A DNA stretch of 64,000 nt. Source: an uncultured Bacteroidota bacterium (GTDB lineage: Bacteria > Bacteroidota > Bacteroidia > Chitinophagales > Chitinophagaceae). The notes under the pieces are model-generated. The model was not told the DNA's origin, ran no database searches, and saw only the letters and a list, made by a program, of their open reading frames with translations. Shown in pieces: positions 51,541 to 58,725 of this stretch. The position numbers were made by a program, and so were the translations under genes. Positions within the stretch are counted from its first letter, which is position 1, and each line of letters starts with the position of its first letter. The stretch is taken from positions 215,260 through 279,259 of the forward strand of contig CAISPO010000037.1 of assembly GCA_903887415.1 (NCBI GenBank), written 5' to 3'.

Positions 51541-51640
51541 AAAGGCTTATTTCTATTCATAAAATTAAGCATTGCAAACTAAACGGTATCATAAAGAATA
51601 TAAAAACGGTATCTTCATACTTTGGTTTATTTGATGCAAT

Positions 51641-52408
51641 ATGGAAAATCTGCCCACGCCGATCCTCGGCGAAATTACAGCCTTTACGATCACAACGCCT
51701 GACCTGGATAAGTCGCTCGCCTATTACCAGATGCTAGGGTTCAAAGAACTCTACCGCGCCGACTGGCCGTTTCCGTGGATACAAATAACAGATGGCGTCT
51801 TGCTCATCATGCTTCGCAAAGACACTCAGCCATACATAGCGCTCACCTACTACGTAAAAGATATAAATAGCGTTGTAGCTGATCTTGATAGGAAAGGCAT
51901 TTCATTTACCTACCGTGCTAAGGATGCTGACCCCGTTAAGCGTTTCGTTTTTCAATCTCCCGACAGGCTAACTATAAGTTTGGTAAATATCATTGAAGGT
52001 TTTTCTCAGCCGCCCGGCCCCGGCATGCTTGCTATGCCGCAGCAGGACTTCTTTAACCCGGAGAAATACGTAAACAAGGTGTGCGGCCTTTTCGGTGAGT
52101 TTGCACATCCGGTTGCTGATCGTGAAAAGTCCATAGCATTTTGGGAGCTACTCGGTTTTAAAGCTATATCAAAGTTCACCGCTCCCTATCCCTGGGCCAT
52201 ACTTTCCGATGGGCTAAGTATAGTAGGTGCGCACCAGACAGACAGTTTCAATCACCCGGCGATGACTTTCTTTGCGGCTGATATGAAGGATAAAATAGAC
52301 AAGCTGAAAGCGGCGGGATTAACCAGTTACACCGAAAAAGGAACAGCGAGCATTGTGCTCACTACGCCGGAACAACAACACATCAATCTGTTCAAACTGG
52401 GAATGTAA
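51641..52408 (+). CDS. Two-domain VOC (glyoxalase/bleomycin-resistance fold) protein
   Basis: A 255-aa cytosolic protein with two VOC modules: residues about 8-120 (FTITTPDLDKSLAYYQMLGF, ending SPDRLTISLV) and 140-255 (FGEFAHPVADREKSIAFWELLGF, ending TPEQQHINLF). VOC enzymes include glyoxalases and dioxygenases, and the reaction is not clear here. The metal-ligand His/Glu are only partly visible. One base separates its stop from the GNAT gene, so they form one operon. A TACTTTG element at 51618-51624 precedes it. Confidence 0.75.
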   Translation: MENLPTPILGEITAFTITTPDLDKSLAYYQMLGFKELYRADWPFPWIQITDGVLLIMLRKDTQPYIALTYYVKDINSVVADLDRKGISFTYRAKDADPVKRFVFQSPDRLTISLVNIIEGFSQPPGPGMLAMPQQDFFNPEKYVNKVCGLFGEFAHPVADREKSIAFWELLGFKAISKFTAPYPWAILSDGLSIVGAHQTDSFNHPAMTFFAADMKDKIDKLKAAGLTSYTEKGTASIVLTTPEQQHINLFKLGM

Positions 52409-52409
52409 A

Positions 52410-52973
52410 ATGGAATTGGGTAGAAACATAAAACAGGTGATAATTGAAACGGAAAGACTGTTGCTGAAAGAGTTTGGCCCTGAGGTGCAGCAAACGATGT
52501 TTACAACCTGGACAGATACGGAGATAATGTCGGAACTGGGCTTGAAGACTATAGAGGAACTGGAAGCCGAAAAGGAAAAATTCCGGCTTGGTATGACCAC
52601 ATACAGAATGTCGTTCAAATCCTTTTTGCTGGTGGAAAAGGAAACCGGCAAGACAATTGGGAGGTGTGGGTTCCATGATTGGTATGCGATGCACTCAAGG
52701 TCTGAGCTGGGTTACAGGATGTCGGATGAGGTTGCAAAAGGTAAAGGCTTTATGACCGAAGCGTTGCGGGCAGTAGTAAGGTATGGATTTGAAGAAATGA
52801 AGCTGAACAGGATGCAGGCATTTATCAGCCCGGAGAATATTCCATCGCTGAAATTGATAAAGCGTGCGGGGTTTACGGAAGAAGCCAGGTTGCGGTCCCA
52901 CTATTTTTATAATGGTAAAATGGAAGATTCGATTTGCTTTGCGCTTTTAAAGGATGAATATAAAGGGTCTTAA
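52410..52973 (+). CDS. GNAT N-acetyltransferase (RimJ-like)
   Basis: A 187-aa acetyltransferase of the ribosomal-protein-Ala-acetyltransferase type. IETERLLLKEFGPE at the start, LGYRMSDEVAKGKGFMTEAL in the acetyl-CoA loop, and NRMQAFISPENIPSLKLIKR-AGF in the last third are characteristic. The start at 52410 is preferred over 52353, which would overlap the VOC gene. The substrate could be a protein N-terminus or a small amine. Confidence 0.82.
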   Translation: MELGRNIKQVIIETERLLLKEFGPEVQQTMFTTWTDTEIMSELGLKTIEELEAEKEKFRLGMTTYRMSFKSFLLVEKETGKTIGRCGFHDWYAMHSRSELGYRMSDEVAKGKGFMTEALRAVVRYGFEEMKLNRMQAFISPENIPSLKLIKRAGFTEEARLRSHYFYNGKMEDSICFALLKDEYKGS

Positions 52974-53033
52974 CCACCGGGAAACATATAGCAGGACTGG
53001 CAGGGTTTTTGTGATTTTTTTTTAAAACGACCT

Positions 53034-53780
53034 ATGAAGAAACTATTACTTTTTATCGCTTTTGTACTGTTTCTTTTTTCCTGTAAAAAAGAAAGCAACA
53101 CCAATCCGGAAACCTTACCCAACAGCTACAGCGACCAGGCGCTTGGCAAGTCGGCGAATGATATGCTGAGCGATGTTAAGTACACTACGCTCAATATACA
53201 GGTGCAGTATATGCCCGGCTATGAGCTGGAAGCTACAACAATAACCAATCTCACTACATACCTCGGCAGTCTTTGCAATAAGCCTGGAGGGATCAACATC
53301 ACGCAGACTCAGATCGCTGCAAATGGCAATACATTTACGGTGGACTCTGCTGCTATTACTGAGCGGATAAACCGCACCGCATATACCAGCGGTAATGCCA
53401 TCGCAGTGTATATTTTGGTCACGGATGGTTTTGATACGTCATTGACCACTCTTGGTTTTGCTTACCGCAATACGTCCATTTGCCTTTTCGGTAAAGATAT
53501 CTTTACCAACTCCGGCGGGATAGGGCAGGTGTCTCGTGTGGCGCTGGAAACAAGCGTGCTGGAGCATGAGTTCGGGCATATTATGGGCTTGGTAAACCTG
53601 GGCACACCCATGCAGGTCTTTCACCAGGATACGGTGCATGGCAACCATTGCAATAATACACACTGCCTCATGTATTATGCTATTGATACCCATACGGGAC
53701 TGGGAATGTCAGGACTGAACACTGTGCCGGTGCTGGATAGTAATTGCCTTAACGACCTTCATGCGAACGGGGGAAAATAA
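53034..53780 (+). CDS. Zinc metalloprotease lipoprotein
   Basis: A 248-aa lipoprotein (MKKLLLFIAFVLFLFSC lipobox). VLEHEFGHIMGLVNLG, near residue 180, is a metzincin-like H-E-x-x-H-x-x-G zinc site, followed by HGNHCNNTHCLMYYA, which holds further His/Cys and a Met in the position of a Met-turn (CLMYY). This fits the Bacteroidota membrane metalloprotease lipoproteins. The substrate is unknown. Convergent with the next gene, with a 5-bp gap. Confidence 0.78.
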   Translation: MKKLLLFIAFVLFLFSCKKESNTNPETLPNSYSDQALGKSANDMLSDVKYTTLNIQVQYMPGYELEATTITNLTTYLGSLCNKPGGINITQTQIAANGNTFTVDSAAITERINRTAYTSGNAIAVYILVTDGFDTSLTTLGFAYRNTSICLFGKDIFTNSGGIGQVSRVALETSVLEHEFGHIMGLVNLGTPMQVFHQDTVHGNHCNNTHCLMYYAIDTHTGLGMSGLNTVPVLDSNCLNDLHANGGK

Positions 53781-53785
53781 ACATC

Positions 53786-54511
53786 TTAGTTTATGTCCAG
53801 CCCTAGTGTGAAACCCGCAGCTGGCTTACCTTGGTATATCCACCGGTTATTGTACTTGTCCAGCAGGAAGTCAGGGCCAAATGAAATGCCGAACGTAAAA
53901 TTTTGTACCGCCAGGTTTGCTGCTACTCCTGTTATCAGTATCATCCCTTCATACTGCAGGTCGGTTTGGGGTATCCTTAGCGAATTTTCATCTACCAGCG
54001 TATTGCCTATGCCTGCACACAGGCCCGCGCTATAGCCAATGTGTTTTACTTTTTGTTTGTACAGGTTCAGCGGAGTGCGCCTATAATTCACCTTGTAGGC
54101 ATCTATGCGGTAGCCGCCGAAAACCGCTCCGTTAAAGTTTGTGGTAAGTTGGTTGGGCAAGATATATTGAGCAGGCCTGAATTTAAGAGGGATTGTCATC
54201 ACATCCACATCGAACGAGGGCCTGTAGAAAACATGCGAGACCTTATTGTCTTTGAATTTTTTCTGCATTGGGGTGTAGTTCGTCCGCTGGCTGGATATTA
54301 TTGCGGTAGAGTCTTTGAACTGCTTCACCGGGAATACCGCGATCGTATCGTCATCCACTTTCAGCACATAAACCCGGTGGTGTGAGAATCGCTTTGTCTG
54401 GTAGATCCCATCGTTGAATTCATATTTCGAATTTTCGTGCATCATGGTGCAGCTACCCAGGGCGGCGAACACACAGATCAGCAAAATAAAAGAAGGCATT
54501 TTATTCATCAT
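53786..54511 (-). CDS. Hypothetical outer-membrane lipoprotein/barrel
   Basis: A 241-aa protein with signal and lipobox (FAALGSC). The start at 54511 (MMNKMPSFILLICV) is used rather than 54574, which adds a non-signal extension. The mature part is strand-rich, with YILPNQLTTNFNGAVFGGYR and GYSAGLCAGIGNTLVDEN near residues 140-190 and a C-terminus resembling barrel strands (KPAAGFTLGLDIN). Function unknown. It is divergent from fbp. Confidence 0.5.
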   Translation of the reverse strand: MMNKMPSFILLICVFAALGSCTMMHENSKYEFNDGIYQTKRFSHHRVYVLKVDDDTIAVFPVKQFKDSTAIISSQRTNYTPMQKKFKDNKVSHVFYRPSFDVDVMTIPLKFRPAQYILPNQLTTNFNGAVFGGYRIDAYKVNYRRTPLNLYKQKVKHIGYSAGLCAGIGNTLVDENSLRIPQTDLQYEGMILITGVAANLAVQNFTFGISFGPDFLLDKYNNRWIYQGKPAAGFTLGLDIN

Positions 54512-54598
54512 TATACAAATTGTTTTTCTGCTGGTGGCCAATGGTTTATCCAAACTTAATAAAAACAGTGCCAATTAGTATCATTGCGATCTTCTTGT

Positions 54599-54606
54599 TA
54601 ATTTTG
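54599..54606 (+). promoter_or_regulatory. -7-like element of fbp
   Basis: TAATTTTG fits TAnnTTTG and lies 22 bp before the fbp ATG. A -33 TTG at normal spacing is missing. Confidence 0.35.
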
Positions 54607-54628
54607 GCGCAACAACAAATCATTATAA

Positions 54629-55642
54629 ATGTCGCAAAGTAAGTTAATCACCATGGATGAGTTTACTATCCAGGAAACCCGGAAATTCCCGCAGGCAACG
54701 GGTGACTTGTCTGCCATACTCCGTGACCTTGGCCTTGCGGGCAAGGTGATCAATAACCAGGTGCGCCGTGCCGGCCTTGTGGACATACTGGGCAAGCAAG
54801 GCGCCACCAACGTGCAGGGCGAAGAGCAGATGAAGCTGGATGTTTTTGCCAATGATACCCTTATCAACATTCTGCAAAACTGCACCGAGTGCGCAGGCAT
54901 AGGCTCTGAAGAAAACGACGACCATATTTCATATATGGATACTTTCTCGGCTAACTCCAAATACGTTGTGCTTTTTGATCCACTCGATGGTTCATCTAAT
55001 ATAGATGTGAACGCACCTATAGGCACCATCTTCGCGATATACCGCCGGGTGAGCGAGCTGGGCAAGCCATGCACCGATGCTGATTTTCTGCAGCCGGGCA
55101 AAAACCTGATGGCTGCGGGCTATATCATCTATGGCTCCAGCACTATGATGGTATATGCCACAAGGCTGGGTGTAAATGGGTTTACACTCGAACCATCTAT
55201 AGGCGAGTTCTGCCTCTCTCATCCTAATATGAAGTGTCCGGAGAACGGCAAAATATACTCGCTGAACCAGGGCAACAGCATAAAATACTCTGATGGTATG
55301 CAGGCCTACCTGAAATACTGCATGGAGCACAACAAAGAAGATGGCCGCCCGCTCACGCAACGCTATATAGGCTCTATGGTAGCAGACATGCACCGTACGC
55401 TCATAAAAGGCGGCATATTCATGTACCCGGCAGACAAGAGCAGCCCCAACGGCAAACTGCGCCTGCAATACGAGTGCAACCCGATGGCCTTCATCGTAGA
55501 GGCTGCAGGCGGCAAGGCTACCAGCGGCACCGAAAACATTCTCGACATCACCCCCGCTGAACTTCACCAGCGTGTACCTATTTTCATTGGGTCAAAGAAC
55601 ATGGTGAATAAGGTGATGGAGTTTGCGGCGGCGCCAATTTGA
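54629..55642 (+). CDS. fbp: Fructose-1,6-bisphosphatase, class I
   Basis: A 337-aa gluconeogenic enzyme that hydrolyses fructose 1,6-bisphosphate. VVLFDPLDGSSNIDVNAPIG, near residue 115, holds the metal-binding Asp, and EENDDHISY is just before. QRYIGSMVADMHRTLIKGGI and YECNPMAFIVEAAGGKA complete the active site and sugar site. Full length for the family. It has its own promoter-like sequence and a terminator at 55686-55715. Confidence 0.95.
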   Translation: MSQSKLITMDEFTIQETRKFPQATGDLSAILRDLGLAGKVINNQVRRAGLVDILGKQGATNVQGEEQMKLDVFANDTLINILQNCTECAGIGSEENDDHISYMDTFSANSKYVVLFDPLDGSSNIDVNAPIGTIFAIYRRVSELGKPCTDADFLQPGKNLMAAGYIIYGSSTMMVYATRLGVNGFTLEPSIGEFCLSHPNMKCPENGKIYSLNQGNSIKYSDGMQAYLKYCMEHNKEDGRPLTQRYIGSMVADMHRTLIKGGIFMYPADKSSPNGKLRLQYECNPMAFIVEAAGGKATSGTENILDITPAELHQRVPIFIGSKNMVNKVMEFAAAPI

Positions 55643-55685
55643 CAATTTGGTAATTCGACAATTAGAAAATGCATGTAGTTTATAT

Positions 55686-55715
55686 AATGCCCTGTATTTT
55701 GCGATGCAGGGCATT
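55686..55715 (+). terminator. Terminator after fbp
   Basis: AATGCCCTG/CAGGGCATT, 9-bp perfect arms with a 12-nt loop, 43 bp beyond the stop. The following T-run is short. Confidence 0.6.
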
Positions 55716-55737
55716 TACCTGAATTGAATAGACGAGT

Positions 55738-55859
55738 ATGGAAAATATAGAAAATGAGGATCTGGAAGATTACCTGATGCTGCAATTGCTGCGGCTGACA
55801 AAGACAATGAAACTATTTCTGCAGATGAATTCAGAAAAGAGATAAAAAAATGGAAGTAA
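55738..55859 (+). pseudogene. Frameshifted small antitoxin-like gene
   Basis: ATG 55738 opens MENIENEDLEDYL in one frame. A second frame continues PDAAIAAADKDNETISADEF and RKEIKKWK before TAA at 55857-55859. Together about 41 residues look like an antitoxin C-terminus of the I-S-x-D-E-F-x-K-x-(I/L)-K-K-W style. The shift lies near 55771-55775. No toxin gene follows. The evidence is weaker than for the one at 16001. The remainder of 55643-56134 holds no gene I can support. Confidence 0.35.
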
Positions 55860-56134
55860 AGACAGTGCGGTAAGGCGTAGTGTTTTTTGTATATTTATTC
55901 AAAAATAGTACAAAAAAACCACGGCTTCATCACCAGCATCTACATCTGGGAGAGGAAGTACCGGGACCGCAACATTGCAAATATACGCAATCTGATTGCA
56001 TGCTGAGTGGGCTCAATAGCAATCCTCACTTCAACGGTGCCAACGCCACCGAAGCATCATAGTAGCATTAAAGCCCGGAACATACTTTCCACACTAACTG
56101 ATATTTTCCTTTACTTTGGCGTGAAATTACTACT

Positions 56135-57373
56135 ATGCTTCAATTTGAGCGGTTTACGCTGGATAATGGATTACGGGTGCTGGTACATGAGGATAAGGCT
56201 ACGCCTATGGCGGCCATGAATATACTCTATGATGTGGGTGCGCGGGACGAGGAGCCGCAGCGCACCGGCTTCGCGCATTTGTTTGAACACCTGATGTTTG
56301 GCGGCAGTGTGAACATACCGGAGTATGACGAGCCCCTGCAGATGGCGGGCGGCGAGAACAATGCCTATACCACCAACGACATCACCAACTACTACATACA
56401 ACTGCCGCTGAAAAACCTGGAAACGGCGTTCTGGCTGGAGAGCGACCGTGTGCTGTCGCTGGCGTTCAGCGAGAAAAGCCTGGATGTGCAGCGCAAGGTG
56501 GTGAGCGAGGAGTTCAAAGAGCACTACCTGAACAAGCCATATGGCGATGCATGGCATATACTGCGTGTGCTGGCCTACAAGACGCATCCCTACATGTGGC
56601 CTACCATAGGCAAGGATCTGAAGCAGATAGAAGAGGCCCACCTGGATGAGGTGAAGGCGTTCTTCTTCCAGCATTACCGGCCGCTGAATGCCGTGATGTG
56701 TGTGGCCGGGAATGTCTCGGTGGAGCAGGTGAAGGAGCTGTCGCAAAAATGGTTTGGCGGCATAGAGGCTGGGGAAAAATGTGTGCGCCACCTGCCCGCG
56801 GAGCCCCGGCAGGAAGAGGCCCGTGAGCAGACGGTCTATGCGGATGTACCGCTGGATGCGCTGTACAAGGCATGGCATATAGCAGGCCGCCTTACACCCA
56901 CTTATTATGCGTCTGACCTGATTACGGAGATCATGGGTAGCGGGCTGTCGTCGAGGCTATACCAGCGTTTGGTGAAGGAGGAGCAACTATTCAGCCAGAT
57001 CAACTGCTATCACACAGGTAGTCTCGACCCTGGCCTGCTGGTAGTGGAAGGAAAAATAAGAGAAGGAAAAGATATAGCGGCAGCCAATGAAGCGGTGGAG
57101 CGGGAAATGAAGAAACTTGCGGCCGAAGGTGTAAGTGATAGCGAGTTGCAAAAGTCGAAAAACAAAATAGAGGCGATGATCGCCTTTGAAGATATGAGCC
57201 TGCTGAGCCGAGCCAATAACCTTGCATTTTATGAGCTGATGGGCGATGCAGAACTGATAAACCAGGAGTGGGGCAAGTACCAGGCAGTTACCGCACATTT
57301 TTTGCAGGATACAGCGAAGGAGATTTTTAGGGAAGGGAATTGCAATACTTTGTTTTATAGGAAAAAGCAATAA
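56135..57373 (+). CDS. M16-family zinc peptidase
   Basis: A 412-aa peptidase of the pitrilysin/insulinase family. GFAHLFEHLMFGG supplies the inverted H-x-x-E-H zinc site (His46, Glu49, His50 approximately); VSEEFKEHYLNKPYG and the Glu about 75 residues downstream complete the site. The second half is the structural M16 domain (IMGSGLSSRLYQRLVKEEQL). No signal peptide is evident, which suggests cytoplasmic action or export by a nonstandard route. It follows a TACTTTG element at 56112-56118. Confidence 0.88.
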   Translation: MLQFERFTLDNGLRVLVHEDKATPMAAMNILYDVGARDEEPQRTGFAHLFEHLMFGGSVNIPEYDEPLQMAGGENNAYTTNDITNYYIQLPLKNLETAFWLESDRVLSLAFSEKSLDVQRKVVSEEFKEHYLNKPYGDAWHILRVLAYKTHPYMWPTIGKDLKQIEEAHLDEVKAFFFQHYRPLNAVMCVAGNVSVEQVKELSQKWFGGIEAGEKCVRHLPAEPRQEEAREQTVYADVPLDALYKAWHIAGRLTPTYYASDLITEIMGSGLSSRLYQRLVKEEQLFSQINCYHTGSLDPGLLVVEGKIREGKDIAAANEAVEREMKKLAAEGVSDSELQKSKNKIEAMIAFEDMSLLSRANNLAFYELMGDAELINQEWGKYQAVTAHFLQDTAKEIFREGNCNTLFYRKKQ

Positions 57374-57379
57374 TTTTTT

Positions 57380-57540
57380 AAAAATCCAAAGTTGAAAATC
57401 CAAATTCCAAGGTGCAACGTTGAACAATGATTTTGCAACGGGATCTTAATTGCATTAAAAGAGTATTGGAATTTGGAATTTTATTTTTGGAATCTACCTC
57501 CTTGGAATTTGGAATTTTATTTTTGGAATTTAGCATATCT
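57380..57540. repeat. GGAATT-type repeats with two exact 28-bp copies
   Basis: Two identical 28-bp units, TTGGAATTTGGAATTTTATT then TTTGGAAT, occur at 57466-57493 and 57502-57529. They sit directly before the nitronate monooxygenase start and are flanked by AAATCCAAATTCCAA inverse copies. The open reading frame runs through them by chance. Confidence 0.7.
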
Positions 57541-58506
57541 ATGTCAGCATTTACAGAGAATGGTTTTGATAACCGGGTGACCCGGCTTTTTCGTATCCGT
57601 TACCCTATTATCCAGGCGGGCATGATCTGGGCTTCTGGCTGGCGGCTGGCTTCCGCGGTGAGCAATGCCGGCGGGCTGGGTATAATAGGGGCGGGGAGCA
57701 TGTACCCCGATGTGCTGCGGGAGCATATACAAAAATGCAAGGAGGCCACAGACAAGCCTTTTGCAGTGAATGTACCGCTGCTATACCCGGATATTGATAA
57801 GCATATAGCCATTATCATAGAAGAAAAAGTACCTATTGTTTTTACCTCTGCAGGCAATCCGAAAACGTGGACCGCAAAGCTGAAGGAGCAGGGTATCGTA
57901 GTAGCCCATGTGGTATCCAGCGCGAAGTTTGCAAAGAAATGCCAGGATGCAGGTGTGGATGCAGTGGTGGCAGAGGGCTTTGAAGCAGGTGGACATAACG
58001 GCAGGGAAGAGACTACCACGCTCTGCCTGATACCTGCGGTAAGGGATGCTATAACTATACCGTTGATTGCGGCAGGCGGCATTGCTACCGGGCGGGCCAT
58101 GTATGCTATGATGGCGCTGGGGGCTGAAGGGGTGCAGATGGGCAGCCGGTTTGTAGCCACGCCCGAGGCATCGAGCAATGCGGCCTTCAAAGAAGCGGTG
58201 GTAGCAGCCAACGAAGGCGACACCATAGTAACACTGAAGAAACTGACCCCGGTGCGGCTTATTAAAAATCAATTTTACCAGGCGGTGCAGGATGCTGAAA
58301 ACAAAGGAGCATCTGTTGAGGAACTAGAGAACCTGTTGGGTCGCGCCCGGGCAAAGCAAGGTATGTTTGAAGGCAATATTGCCGAAGGTGAGCTGGAGAT
58401 AGGGCAGGTGAGTGCTATTATCAAAGATATAAAACCCGCAGGCGAAGTAGTAAACGATGTCTGGAATGAGTTTATAAACACCTGCCATTCGCCATTTATG
58501 CATTAA
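57541..58506 (+). CDS. Nitronate monooxygenase-type flavoprotein
   Basis: A 321-aa FMN-binding TIM-barrel enzyme of the NMO/FabK-like group. YPIIQAGMIWASGWRLASAV near residue 20, GVDAVVAEGFEAGGHNGREE near 140 and IPLIAAGGIATGRAMYAMMA near 185 are the FMN-binding segments. The start at 57541 (MSAFTENGFDN) is chosen, since the earlier ATG at 57427 would translate the repeat region. It oxidises alkyl nitronates, or could be an enoyl reductase relative; the exact substrate is open. Confidence 0.85.
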   Translation: MSAFTENGFDNRVTRLFRIRYPIIQAGMIWASGWRLASAVSNAGGLGIIGAGSMYPDVLREHIQKCKEATDKPFAVNVPLLYPDIDKHIAIIIEEKVPIVFTSAGNPKTWTAKLKEQGIVVAHVVSSAKFAKKCQDAGVDAVVAEGFEAGGHNGREETTTLCLIPAVRDAITIPLIAAGGIATGRAMYAMMALGAEGVQMGSRFVATPEASSNAAFKEAVVAANEGDTIVTLKKLTPVRLIKNQFYQAVQDAENKGASVEELENLLGRARAKQGMFEGNIAEGELEIGQVSAIIKDIKPAGEVVNDVWNEFINTCHSPFMH

Positions 58507-58725
58507 TACCAGAGTCTGCCAACCAATTGGCATCCCGATGCTGTCTTATTTATTGGCGATACAAATAGAAAATATAAAAGAATATTTTGTTACATGTATA
58601 ATGCCGATGGTATTCATATTGAATTAAGAAAATAAAGATAGATCGTTTCGTTTTAAAATGATATATTTGTATTGTATTTTTATACCACATCCTGAATGGG
58701 GCGTGGAAACAATTGCTGCGAGTTT
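58507..58725. promoter_or_regulatory. AT-rich leader of the surface-protein gene
   Basis: TATATTTG at 58662-58669 matches the -7 box TAnnTTTG, 57 bp before the ATG at 58726. A -33 box is not clear. No other gene is visible here. Confidence 0.4.

Noticed and set aside
54992..55567. A 191-codon minus-strand open frame
   Set aside because: Antisense to fbp, which carries all class I motifs.
55643..56134. Possible RNA gene in the 492-bp gap
   Set aside because: Apart from the fbp terminator and the frameshifted small gene I see no tRNA cloverleaf or conserved RNA shape.
56171..56878. A 235-codon minus-strand open frame
   Set aside because: Antisense to the M16 peptidase zinc-site region; a shadow of GC-rich third codon positions.
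57466..57529. Possible CRISPR-like repeat-spacer-repeat
   Set aside because: Only two copies with an 8-bp gap and no cas genes; a dispersed intergenic repeat explains it.
57427..57540. N-terminal extension of the nitronate monooxygenase
   Set aside because: It is encoded by the GGAATT repeat array; the family N-terminus matches the ATG at 57541.
57600..58226. A 208-codon minus-strand open frame
   Set aside because: Antisense to the nitronate monooxygenase FMN-binding segments.
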